Shown here: positions 49,307 through 57,546 of the stretch, one piece after another
Numbering within the stretch: position 1 is the first letter of the stretch
How the letters are laid out: each line of letters starts with the position of its first letter
From: Bryobacter sp. CoA8 C33
Lineage (GTDB): Bacteria; Acidobacteriota; Terriglobia; Bryobacterales; Bryobacteraceae
DNA: 64,000 nt
Reading direction: 5' to 3'
Assembly: GCA_019931185.1 (NCBI GenBank)
Contig: JAINDK010000050.1
Span: 124,001-188,000 of the forward strand
Translations under genes and position numbers: made by a program
Notes under the pieces: generated by a model
Database searches by the model: none
Seen by the model: the letters and a program-made list of their open reading frames with translations, nothing else
What the model was told of the DNA's origin: nothing

Positions 49307-50971
49307 ATGAATTATATCGGGCGTTTGCTTTCGGGCGTAATTCTGTTGGCCGCTGGGCTGGCAGGGGAAACGGTTAAGGTTACGATACTGGCGACAACAG
49401 ACCTCCACGGCCATATCTTCCCCTACGACTATTTCACGCAAACGCCGGCTGCTTATGGCTTGGCAAAGATAGCCACCTTGGTAAAGCAGGCCAGGCGCGA
49501 GGCGCCGGAAGCCATTCTGGTGGATGCGGGGGATACGATCCAAGGTTCGCCACTTGAGAGTCTTTATCAAGCATTCCGGCGGACGGGAAAATTGCCGCCT
49601 GGGGTGACCATTCCGGAACGCGCGCTCGGTATCGATCCGATGATGCTGGTAATGAATGCGATGCGATACGACGCAATGGTGGTGGGCAACCATGAATTCA
49701 ACTATGGAGTGCGCAACCTGGAAGAGGCGCGGCGCGTGGCCCGCTTTGCCTGGATCTCGGCAAATACGCTGGCGAGCGGACCCAATACGAAAGGGTTTGT
49801 GCCCTACATCGAAAAGACAGTGGGGGGCGTGAGGGTAGCGGTGGTGGGATTAACAACACCTTCCATTCCGGCTTGGGAGAAACCAGAAAACTACCGCGGC
49901 TACACCTGGGAAGCTCCGGTAGAGGCAATGAAACGGCTGATCGCGATCTGGGGGAAGAACAAGCCGGATCTCGTTGTGGTGGCCGCGCACGGGGGTATTA
50001 ACAAGATCGACGGAAGGGAAAACTTTGCCTGGCAGGTGGGCGAGGTGGAAGGCGTGGATGCAGTAATTTTTGGCCATAGTCACGGGGAATTTGCTGAGCT
50101 ATTCAATGCAAACACGCTAATGGTGCAGCCCAAGAACTATGGTGCGTCACTCGGGAAAGTGGAATTTGAATTCAGCAGGCAAGAGGGCGGGAAGTGGAAG
50201 ATGGAAAGCCGGCGGGGAACCCTGCTAAAAGTATCGGCGGCGACGGAAGCCGATGAGGAGATCCTGAGCCTGGGCAAGCCCTATCACGAGGCAACCGAAC
50301 AGTATCTTTCCAGCCCGGTGGCCAGAGCGCCGGTGGAATTGAGTGCCGCGAATGGAAGATTCGAAGACTCGGCACTGGTCGATGCGATTCATGAGGTACA
50401 GTTGCACTACACAAAGGCAGACGTGAGCCTGAGCGCGTTGTTCAATCCGCGTTTGGTGGTGCACGCCGGACCAGTAACGGTAAGAGAAGCAGCCGCACTC
50501 TATGTCTACGACAACACCCTGTATAAGGTGGAGGGCACCGGAAAAATGCTAAAGGCGGCACTGGAGAACGCGGCGCGTTTCTTTGAAAGTTGCCCGACAC
50601 CGGCCTGCGATACCGGAAATCTGTTGAACAACAACTTCGCCGGCTTCAATTACGATATGGCCGAGGGGGTGAGCTACGAGGTGGATCTGACCAGGCCCGT
50701 CGGCGAGCGGATCCGGCAACTGATGTACCGGGGCAAGCCGCTTGCCATGGATGAACCATTGACGATCGCCGTTAATAGTTATCGAGCGGCAGGGTCAGCG
50801 GGCTATGACATGTTCAAGGATGCAAAGGTGGTTTGGCAATCGACGGAAGCGATACGGGACCTGATCATTGGCTACTATGGGCAAAAGAAGCTCTTGCCTT
50901 CCCAATCATCGAATAACTGGAGGATCGTGCCGGCGGCAGCGCGGGAGCGGCTTGTCAAGCATGAGCGATGA
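49307..50971 (+). CDS. 5'-nucleotidase / 2',3'-cyclic phosphodiesterase (UshA-like)
   Basis: An exported metallophosphoesterase of 554 residues that releases nucleosides from extracellular nucleotides. A signal peptide (RLLSGVILLAAGLAG) precedes ILATTDLHGHIFPYD (metal-binding Asp-His), LVDAGDTIQGSP, VVGNHEFNYG and FGHSHGEF. The C-terminal substrate domain follows (DNTLYKVEGTGKMLKAALE, NNNFAGFNYDMAEGVSYEVD). ATG 49307 gives the signal peptide; a frame open from 49172 overlaps the cyclophilin gene. The stop overlaps the uridine kinase ATG by 4 bp. Confidence 0.93.
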   Translation: MNYIGRLLSGVILLAAGLAGETVKVTILATTDLHGHIFPYDYFTQTPAAYGLAKIATLVKQARREAPEAILVDAGDTIQGSPLESLYQAFRRTGKLPPGVTIPERALGIDPMMLVMNAMRYDAMVVGNHEFNYGVRNLEEARRVARFAWISANTLASGPNTKGFVPYIEKTVGGVRVAVVGLTTPSIPAWEKPENYRGYTWEAPVEAMKRLIAIWGKNKPDLVVVAAHGGINKIDGRENFAWQVGEVEGVDAVIFGHSHGEFAELFNANTLMVQPKNYGASLGKVEFEFSRQEGGKWKMESRRGTLLKVSAATEADEEILSLGKPYHEATEQYLSSPVARAPVELSAANGRFEDSALVDAIHEVQLHYTKADVSLSALFNPRLVVHAGPVTVREAAALYVYDNTLYKVEGTGKMLKAALENAARFFESCPTPACDTGNLLNNNFAGFNYDMAEGVSYEVDLTRPVGERIRQLMYRGKPLAMDEPLTIAVNSYRAAGSAGYDMFKDAKVVWQSTEAIRDLIIGYYGQKKLLPSQSSNNWRIVPAAARERLVKHER

Positions 50972-51591
50972 AACCACTTCTCGTAGGGATCGCCGGAGCG
51001 AGTTGCTCGGGCAAAACAGAGTTGGCGTTGGGATTGGCGCGATATCTGGGCCAAGAAGCACTTGGATTTGAGCTCGATCACTATTATGCCGACCGGTCAC
51101 ACCTGGCGGAACCGGAGCGTTCGCAATTCAATTTTGATCATCCGCAAGCACTGGATAAAAAGCTGCTGGTACGGCATGTGGCGAATTTGAAATTGGGGCA
51201 GACAATCGAGCAACCTCGCTATAGTTTCATGACTCATTCCCGGCAGCAACACAAGAAAACAGTGGCGCCGCGGCCGGTAATTCTAGTCGAGGGATTATTC
51301 AGCCTTTACTGGCGTGATTTGCGGGATTTGCTGGATTTGAAGGTCTACGTGGATACGCCGGACGAGGAATGCTTCGCGAGGCGGCTACGCCGCGATGTCG
51401 AGGAGCGGGGCCGCACGCGGGAATCGATCGAGGAGCAATATGCCAAAACCGTGCGGCCGATGGCGAAGGCGTATGTACGGCCTTCGCAGGAGCACGCGGA
51501 CCTGAAGGTTTCCGGTTGTCTGCCAATCGAGGCCTCGGTGCAGACGGTTCTGGCTGCGATTTTGGAGCTGCTTAGGGAAAAAGCGCCATAA
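50968..51591 (+). CDS. udk: Uridine kinase
   Basis: Phosphorylates uridine or cytidine to UMP or CMP. The 207-residue protein shows the P-loop GIAGASCSGKTE (8-19), ELDHYYADRS, NFDHPQALD, PRYSFMTHSRQ, VILVEGLFSLYW and RRLRRDVEERGRT, the standard uridine kinase signatures. Coupling to the secreted nucleotidase by a 4-bp overlap makes a compact scavenging unit: phosphate is removed outside, the nucleoside is imported and re-phosphorylated. It overlaps the convergent SGNH gene by 20 bp. Confidence 0.93.
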   Translation: MKPLLVGIAGASCSGKTELALGLARYLGQEALGFELDHYYADRSHLAEPERSQFNFDHPQALDKKLLVRHVANLKLGQTIEQPRYSFMTHSRQQHKKTVAPRPVILVEGLFSLYWRDLRDLLDLKVYVDTPDEECFARRLRRDVEERGRTRESIEEQYAKTVRPMAKAYVRPSQEHADLKVSGCLPIEASVQTVLAAILELLREKAP

Positions 51592-52825
51592 GGGCATCGG
51601 CGAAGATGCGCTGACCGAAGGGATTGGGGTGGTTGATGCCGTTAGACATCAGCGACATGTGGGGGATGCCCTGGCGCCAAAGACGACCATATCGCGCGGC
51701 GGCATCGGCCAGGCCCAGACCATGGGCAGCGGCGAAGCGGCGCTTGGCGGCAACAAAGGGGCGGGGGTCGTCGTCGATGTCCTTTTCCCGGGTGAGGTTC
51801 ATCCACTCGGGAAGTATGTAGTGGGGCGTGAGGATGATCCACTCGGCGCCGATTTGCTGAAAATCAGCGAGAAGCTTGCTGTAGCGGGTGTCGAGTTCCT
51901 CTGGAGTCAGACGCAGATCGTTAACAAATTCACTAATGATAAGGTCGGGCTTCGGGGTCAGCACTTTTTCGGCGTAATTGTGAGGGCTACCAGGGGGTTC
52001 CGCCAGATAGCTGCCAGTATTGCGGCCGCCCCAGGCTTCGGTAATCAACTCGATCTTGGCTTGGGGGTATCGGGCCGAGAGGCGGTGCACAAACTGTTCC
52101 TGCCAGCGGTCGGCGGGACTGGGCAGATAGACACCATCGGTAACGCTGTCGCCCCAGGCGAGAATGCGGATCGGACCGCCCGCCGCAAGACGGCGGATCA
52201 GTCGGGTGAGGGTCGGACTGGGGGAGATTTGTTGCTCCGGATAGGCGGTCTCAAGAACCGGAAACAAATTGTTGCTGCTGAGACGGTCAATACGGCGAGG
52301 CAAGTAAATACTGGCGAGGTGACGCTCACCCGCGGTGAGTGCGGGGAGTTGGGGAGCGGCGGGGGAGGGAGTGCCAGTTCGTAGCTGAATTTTTCCGGCT
52401 GATTCGACCACGGCATCGAGGCGCATCTGAGCATGCCGGTAGCTGGCATAGACAGCCTGAGTGGGTGCAATCGCTCCGCCTTCGAGCCGGCCAAAGGTAC
52501 CCCAAGCGGGATCGAGACGGTAGTCAGCACCCGGGGTAAAGACCTTGTCGGACGAAGACGGACCAGCACGCAGCACGAAGCTTTCGGGATCGATGAGATA
52601 AGGACTGGTAGTCTCCTGCGCTTTGACCCCGCGGGCTTGTGCGCCGCGGACCCAGCCGCCGGCTTTGGCATTAAAAAGCGGGAGCGGCTCGTAGCGTTCC
52701 GCTACCACGGCAACCCACGCGGGAGGAGGGATCGAAATCAAGGCGTCGTTGACGCGAATTTGCCAATCACCGGCGAGTTCGACCCGCGCCGGTTCGAGGC
52801 TCAGCAGCAGCAGCAGAGTGAGCAT
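51572..52825 (-). CDS. SGNH/GDSL-family hydrolase, exported
   Basis: A 417-residue secreted protein. A short signal (MLTLLLLLSLEPA) is followed by an N-terminal beta domain of about 200 residues. The SGNH domain has block I RILAWGDSVTDG with the nucleophile serine, block II TEAWGGRNTGSY (glycine), block III EFVNDL (asparagine) and block V SNGINHPNPFG with the histidine. The aspartate expected three positions before that histidine is missing, with Asn/Gly there instead, so catalysis may use a Ser-His dyad or this is a variant subfamily. The substrate is unknown; carbohydrate esterase is one possibility. Confidence 0.85.
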   Translation of the reverse strand: MLTLLLLLSLEPARVELAGDWQIRVNDALISIPPPAWVAVVAERYEPLPLFNAKAGGWVRGAQARGVKAQETTSPYLIDPESFVLRAGPSSSDKVFTPGADYRLDPAWGTFGRLEGGAIAPTQAVYASYRHAQMRLDAVVESAGKIQLRTGTPSPAAPQLPALTAGERHLASIYLPRRIDRLSSNNLFPVLETAYPEQQISPSPTLTRLIRRLAAGGPIRILAWGDSVTDGVYLPSPADRWQEQFVHRLSARYPQAKIELITEAWGGRNTGSYLAEPPGSPHNYAEKVLTPKPDLIISEFVNDLRLTPEELDTRYSKLLADFQQIGAEWIILTPHYILPEWMNLTREKDIDDDPRPFVAAKRRFAAAHGLGLADAAARYGRLWRQGIPHMSLMSNGINHPNPFGQRIFADALMALFP

Positions 52826-52844
52826 GGAGACAGTCTAAATAGCA

Positions 52845-52872
52845 AAACCCGGTGCTGCGGAGCACCGGGTTT
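52845..52872 (-). terminator. Strong bidirectional terminator hairpin
   Basis: AAACCCGGTGCT (52845-52856) and AGCACCGGGTTT (52861-52872) form a perfect 12-bp stem with loop GCGG. The minus strand continues with T then GCTATTT. It lies between the stop of the repeat-protein gene (52899) and the start of the SGNH gene. Confidence 0.75.
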
Positions 52873-52898
52873 CAAATCAGACAAGTTTGTCAGAAGAA

Positions 52899-54215
52899 CT
52901 ACTTCTTGGCGCCCTTCTTGGCCGCGGGAGCCGACTTCTTGGCCGGAGCTTTCGGCGCCGGTGCTTGAACGGGCCAGCCCTTCAGCTTCTCGTTGTCAAC
53001 TTCAAGCTTGAGACCATAGGGTTCTTTCGTGTATTCTTTCGCGACACCGGTGAACTCGATTTCGGTGCCAGGATCGGCTTTTCCTCGAAGAGGCTTTTCG
53101 AGCACGAGGGTGACTTCAGGCTGATCGGCGCTCTCCACGGCCAGCACGAGTTCCTTGGGATTCGTCTCGGGCTTTGTAGAGACGAGCTTCCCTTTAAATG
53201 TGGGTAGCTCCGCGTCCTTGAGGCTGTCCCAGTAAGCGGCCCCACCAGCGGCGTCAAGAAGGGCTTTCTTGATCTCCATGTACTGGTAGAGCATCGGGTT
53301 TTCGCTCTTGAATTTCTCGGCGTTCTCGGCCATCTTTTCTTCCTTCGACTTGATCTTGAAGTCGGCGGGAGGCATCACGTTGGTAGTGGCACGGGAAATG
53401 ACTTCGGCCATTTCTTTTTTGTCGTCGCCGGCAAAGGAGGTGTAAACGCGCTCGAAATACTTGGAGACTTGCGTTTTGCGGGCGGCATCAAGCGCGCCGG
53501 GCCCGTCGAGATTACCGGCGCGGGCAAAGTGCCACATAGCTTCAGCCTGACGCTTTGGATCCTTTTGTAGAGCGATGACTGTGCCGAGGAAGTAACTCAT
53601 TTCGGCGTTACCAGCATTGATGCCGAGAGCTTTGACGAATTGTTGTTCCGCGCCAGGGTAATTCTTCTTTTGCCATTCCACCCAGCCAAGGGTTTTGACA
53701 GCCTGTACTTCAATGTCATTTCGCTGCTGCTTCCACTGAGCATCGGTTGTGCCAGCCGGTTTCTTACCTGCGTCATAGGTTGCATCGAGGATACCGATCA
53801 GCCCATTAGCGGCCTTGGCGCCGGCGTCGAGCCCTTCGGCATCGTTCTTGTTCATGCTGACCGTGAGGAGCGTGATGAAGTAGAGGGCCTGGAAGCTTTT
53901 CGGGTCTAGAGCCAGTAGGTCTTTACAGGACGTGTAAAGGCCGGCCGGGTCGTTCTTCTTTTGGTGGATGACCAGATAGGTTTGCGCTCGCTCGAGCTTG
54001 TAATCGGATTCCGGGTACTTCTCCTTCCACTGGTTCAGCAGTTGGAGCTGCTGGTCAGGCGCGGTCGCCTTGGTGATGGAGACGTACAGGTCGTATTCGG
54101 CCTGGTCTTTCCAATTCTTCTGTGCTTGTGAATACAAGTTCCCGGTCGACAAGAGCATGGCGGAGATAACGCCGCCAAGGACGAACTTGCGAAGGGATTG
54201 AGGAAAAAATCTCAC
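52899..54215 (-). CDS. Exported repeat protein of unknown function (TPR-like)
   Basis: A 438-residue protein. A signal peptide (KFVLGGVISAMLLSTGNLYSQ) is followed by helical repeats with a TPR character (YDLYVSITKATAPDQQLQLLNQWKEKYP is split over the first repeat; VKTLGWVEWQKKNYPGAEQQFVKALGINAGNAEMSYFLG contains another). After that comes a small beta domain (LPTFKGKLVSTKPETN, TLVLEKPLRGKADPGTEIEFTG) and a Lys/Ala/Pro-rich tail (APAPKAPAKKSAPAAKKGAKK in part). The start is GTG 54215 with AGGAGG 9 bases upstream. A 10-bp palindrome (CTGGGCCCAG, 54215-54224) lies between them. It is followed by a strong terminator. No enzyme function is seen. Confidence 0.8.
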   Translation of the reverse strand: MRFFPQSLRKFVLGGVISAMLLSTGNLYSQAQKNWKDQAEYDLYVSITKATAPDQQLQLLNQWKEKYPESDYKLERAQTYLVIHQKKNDPAGLYTSCKDLLALDPKSFQALYFITLLTVSMNKNDAEGLDAGAKAANGLIGILDATYDAGKKPAGTTDAQWKQQRNDIEVQAVKTLGWVEWQKKNYPGAEQQFVKALGINAGNAEMSYFLGTVIALQKDPKRQAEAMWHFARAGNLDGPGALDAARKTQVSKYFERVYTSFAGDDKKEMAEVISRATTNVMPPADFKIKSKEEKMAENAEKFKSENPMLYQYMEIKKALLDAAGGAAYWDSLKDAELPTFKGKLVSTKPETNPKELVLAVESADQPEVTLVLEKPLRGKADPGTEIEFTGVAKEYTKEPYGLKLEVDNEKLKGWPVQAPAPKAPAKKSAPAAKKGAKK

Positions 54216-54372
54216 TGGGCCCAGCCTCCTGAGAGAATCGATGCAAATGGGATCTAATTTGTTCCCGTAAATCTATCATGCACCGAGTCGACCCGGCCCG
54301 ACGATCAAGATCACGGAATCTTTTGGGGAGTATATCAGAACTGGAAAAGACTTTGCTGTTAGGATCATTCCC

Positions 54373-55830
54373 ATGCGCTGGCTGGATTATGGTGTGATCG
54401 TCGCCTACCTCGTGGGCATTACGCTGTTCGGCTTCCGGTTTCGGGAGTCGCAAAAAAGTCTCAAGGATTATTTTCTGGGAGGCAAGAACGCCCCTTGGTG
54501 GGCGATCGGTTTTTCCATCGTGTCGGCGGAGACTTCGACGCTAACCGTCATTGGAACCCCGGCATTGAGCTTTAATGGCAATTTCGGCTTCCTGCAAGTG
54601 GTGCTGGGATACCTGCTGGCGCGGATCATTATTAGTGTGCTTTTTCTGCCGCAGTATTTTCGTGGGGAAATGTTCACGGCCTATGAGTTGATGCTCCGGC
54701 GCTTCGGGCCGAGTATCCGGAAGCTCACGGCAGGCGCATTCCTGGGATTGCGCGCCTTGGCCGAGGGGGTTCGAGTCTTTGCCATCTCGATCGTGGTTTC
54801 GATTGTGCTTGGCACCGGGGAGTTTGTTTCCGAATTGGTGATTGTCTGCTTGACACTTTTCTACACTTTCGAGGGTGGCATGACGGCAGTAATCTGGACG
54901 GACGTAGTTCAGATGTTTCTTTATGTGGCCGGGGCGATACTGAGTTTGTTTGTAATTCTCGGCCAGATTCCAGGTGGATGGGACCACGCCATGACTCTAG
55001 CCGCGGAGGCTAACAAGTTGCAGGTTTTTGATTTTGGCTTTGCTTTGACACCAGAGTTTTTCTCCAAGACCTATACGTTCTGGGCGGGATTTTTCGGCGG
55101 ATGCTTTTTGACAACGGCCAGCCATGGCACGGAACAATTGATGGTGCAGCGGCTGCTGTCGGCAAAAAACGAGAGCGAGGCGCGTCTTGCCTTGCTTTCC
55201 AGTTGGGTGGTGATTCTGTTCCAGTTCACGCTATTTCTGGTGATCGGAATCCTGTTGTGGGTCTACTACGGAGAAACCAATCTGGCGCCGCCGCAGCCCC
55301 CGGACCGAATCTATCCGAAATTTATCTGGGAATTCCTGCCGGAGGGCATCAGCGGCTTGGTGATTGCGGCGATCCTAGCGGCGGCAATGAGCAATTTGAG
55401 CGCGGCGCTGAACTCGCTGGCCTCGACCACGGTGATGGATTTCATCAAGCCGCTCGACCGGCGGAATCGCACGGATGGCGAATACCTCGCTCTGGCTAAG
55501 AAGATGACAGTTCTGTGGTGTGGAATACTCTTCGCCATCGGGTTGGTAGCGCGCAACGTCCAGAGTGTTCTCGAGGCGGGATTGGGCATCGCCTCGATCG
55601 TTTACGGGGCTTTATTGGGCGTGTTTCTGCTGGGGCTGCTCACCAAGCGCACCGGCGAGAGAGCCGCGATGGTGGGGATGAGTTGCGGACTGGCGGCGAT
55701 GTTGTATGTCAAGTTTGGGACCACGATTGCCTGGACCTGGTATGTCCTGATTGGAACCACGATCACGTTCCTGACCGCGATTGCGGCGAGCTACGGAATC
55801 ACCGAAAAAGAGAAAGCAAATCATGTCTGA
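54373..55830 (+). CDS. Sodium:solute symporter (SSS family)
   Basis: A 485-residue inner-membrane transporter with about 13 hydrophobic helices. SSS features include the N-terminal RESQKSLKDYFLGGKNAPWWAIGFSIVSAETSTLT (in short pieces: DYFLGG, WWAIGFSIVSAETS), PQYFRGEMFTAYE, FYTFEGGMTAVIWTDVVQ and AAMSNLSAALNSLAS, the last forming the Na2 sodium site. The substrate may be a sugar, an amino acid or a carboxylate; nothing in the sequence fixes it. It overlaps the next transporter gene by 8 bp. Confidence 0.92.
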   Translation: MRWLDYGVIVAYLVGITLFGFRFRESQKSLKDYFLGGKNAPWWAIGFSIVSAETSTLTVIGTPALSFNGNFGFLQVVLGYLLARIIISVLFLPQYFRGEMFTAYELMLRRFGPSIRKLTAGAFLGLRALAEGVRVFAISIVVSIVLGTGEFVSELVIVCLTLFYTFEGGMTAVIWTDVVQMFLYVAGAILSLFVILGQIPGGWDHAMTLAAEANKLQVFDFGFALTPEFFSKTYTFWAGFFGGCFLTTASHGTEQLMVQRLLSAKNESEARLALLSSWVVILFQFTLFLVIGILLWVYYGETNLAPPQPPDRIYPKFIWEFLPEGISGLVIAAILAAAMSNLSAALNSLASTTVMDFIKPLDRRNRTDGEYLALAKKMTVLWCGILFAIGLVARNVQSVLEAGLGIASIVYGALLGVFLLGLLTKRTGERAAMVGMSCGLAAMLYVKFGTTIAWTWYVLIGTTITFLTAIAASYGITEKEKANHV

Positions 55831-57199
55831 AAAAGTCACACTACGGCGCGACCTGGGATTGTGGGGCGCGGCGGCAATTGTCGTGGGAACCGTAATCGGA
55901 AGCGGAGTATTTGTCGTGCCCAAGCGAGCAGTCATCGCCACCGGATCACCGGACTGGGTGACGCTGGTCTGGATCGTTGGCGGGCTCTTAAGCCTCGCCG
56001 GCGCACTCACCTATGCCGAGCTTTCGGCGATGATGCCGGAAGCGGGCGGCGAGTATGTGTACCTGCGGGAAGCCTACGGGCCTTTCTTTGCCTTCGTGTA
56101 TGGATGGACACAATTTTGGGTGGCGAAATCTGGTTCAATTGCCACGCTGGCAAGTGGCTTTTTGATCTATTTGTCAAACTTCGTTCCACTTCTAGAACAA
56201 CCTTTCGCGACGATCCCGCTGCCGATTGGCCCCGGGGGACAGCCGCTTGAATTGAAGCTGGGACAGATTGCCGCCATGGGGCTGATCCTGTTTCTGGCGG
56301 GTGTGAATTACTTCGGTGTAAAGGCCGGTGGACAGCTGCAAATTGTGGTGACGATCGCAAAGGTAGGGCTGCTGGTGGGCATCGTTTTGGTTGGTTTGTT
56401 TTCGAGCCAGGGAACCGTATTGAATTTCACGAGCTCCGTAATGCCGTCCCCTGGCGGGGCCAGCGGCTTCTTCGTGGCCTTGGTGGCAATTCTTTGGGCC
56501 TACGATGGTTGGAACAACGTGAGCATGGTGTCGAGTGAAATCAGGAACCCACAGAAAAATCTACCACTGGCGCTGATCTTCGGCACGCTGGGCGTCATGG
56601 CCATCTACCTGCTCGCCAACACAGCCTACTTCTACGTCTTGTCCAGCGCGGAGGTGGCGGCAAGCGACCGGGTTCCAGCACAGATGATGCGAAAACTGTT
56701 TGGGCCAGAAGGAGCAGGAGTGGTTTCGTTGGCGGCGATGATATCCATCTTTTCAGCCCTGAACGGCAGCATCCTTTCCGGAGGACGGGTGCCTTACGCA
56801 ATGGCCGCGGACGGTATGTTTTTCAAGCGAATTGCCGCAGTGCACCCGGAATATCGAACACCGGCGCAATCGATGCTGTGGTTGTGTCTCTGGAGTGGCG
56901 TACTGGTTTTCTCTGGGCAATACGACCAACTGGCGGCGACCGTCGTGTTTTCGAGTTGGATTTTGTACGGAATGACCGCGGCTAGCGTGATCGTGCTGCG
57001 GCGGAAGCGTCCTGACCTGGCCAGACCCTATAAAACCATAGGGTATCCCGTAATTCCGATCCTGTTTGTCGTGGTTGCCGCAATATTGATCGTATTCACA
57101 TTAAAGGACCAACCGCGTGAATCGCTAATTGGATTAGGATTGATTGCCTCGGGAATTCCGTTCTATCAGTACTGGTCCAAGCAAAAAAAGGCCTCCTGA
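55823..57199 (+). CDS. APC-family amino acid permease
   Basis: A 458-residue inner-membrane transporter with about 12 helices. The family start GLWGAAAIVVGTVIGSGVFVVP contains the unwound helix-1 motif GTVIGSG. LTYAELSAMMPEAGGEYVYLREAYG and FVALVAILWAYDGWNNVSMVSSEIRNPQKNLP follow, close to LAT/YfnA-type permeases. The ATG at 55823 overlaps the upstream SSS gene by 8 bp, so both transporters are made together. An open frame from 55781 inside that gene is rejected. Confidence 0.93.
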   Translation: MSEKVTLRRDLGLWGAAAIVVGTVIGSGVFVVPKRAVIATGSPDWVTLVWIVGGLLSLAGALTYAELSAMMPEAGGEYVYLREAYGPFFAFVYGWTQFWVAKSGSIATLASGFLIYLSNFVPLLEQPFATIPLPIGPGGQPLELKLGQIAAMGLILFLAGVNYFGVKAGGQLQIVVTIAKVGLLVGIVLVGLFSSQGTVLNFTSSVMPSPGGASGFFVALVAILWAYDGWNNVSMVSSEIRNPQKNLPLALIFGTLGVMAIYLLANTAYFYVLSSAEVAASDRVPAQMMRKLFGPEGAGVVSLAAMISIFSALNGSILSGGRVPYAMAADGMFFKRIAAVHPEYRTPAQSMLWLCLWSGVLVFSGQYDQLAATVVFSSWILYGMTAASVIVLRRKRPDLARPYKTIGYPVIPILFVVVAAILIVFTLKDQPRESLIGLGLIASGIPFYQYWSKQKKAS

Positions 57200-57210
57200 T
57201 TCCCCCCCAA

Positions 57211-57233
57211 AAAAACTGTTCTATTTTCAGAAC
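57211..57233 (-). terminator. Intrinsic terminator on the minus strand, 310 bp past the NamZ-fusion stop
   Basis: Read on the minus strand: TGTTCT (57233-57228), loop GAAAAT, AGAACA (57221-57216), one G, then seven T. The stem is only 6-7 bp. Its direction fits leftward transcripts from 57543-60028, which would then run antisense through the small ORF at 57331-57546. Confidence 0.5.
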
Positions 57234-57288
57234 AAGCCTCTTGTCTCGGAGAGAATAATCCGATATAAAGACTATAAGCTTGGGCTGT

Positions 57289-57301
57289 TGCAAAAATTGC
57301 A
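57289..57301. promoter_or_regulatory. Palindrome upstream of the small basic protein gene
   Basis: TGCAA-AAA-TTGCA is a perfect 5-base dyad 29 bp before ATG 57331, just after AT-rich -10-like sequence (GATATAAAG, ACTATAAG at 57262-57278). It may be an operator; no regulator is adjacent. Confidence 0.3.
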
Positions 57302-57330
57302 CTGGCAATATGAAGTGGAGGAATTCATCC

Positions 57331-57546
57331 ATGGATCTGATGAAGATTTTGGAGGACTTGCGGCGGGAGAGGGCCTCGATCGAGGAAGCGATCTTGACTC
57401 TTGAAAGGCTTGTTGAAGGCCGTGGCCGACGCCGTGGGCGCCCCCCAACATGGCTGGCTGAGGCAAGGAAGCGCAGCCGGACCGGCGACGATGTCGAGGA
57501 GCCAGAACTGGAAGAAACCGTCAGGCGGTTCGCCGCCAAAGGTTAA
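57331..57546 (+). CDS. Small basic coiled-coil protein, unknown function
   Basis: A 71-residue protein. Residues 1-28 form an amphipathic helix (LMKILEDLRRERASIEEAIL), followed by an Arg/Gly-rich AT-hook-like stretch (GRGRRRGRPPTWL) and a charged tail. This helix-plus-GRP layout is common in short acidobacterial proteins that I know only as hypotheticals; DNA or RNA binding is a guess from the basic GRP segment. GGAGG occurs 11 bases upstream. The stop shares TTAA with the stop of the convergent gene. Confidence 0.6.
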   Translation: MDLMKILEDLRRERASIEEAILTLERLVEGRGRRRGRPPTWLAEARKRSRTGDDVEEPELEETVRRFAAKG

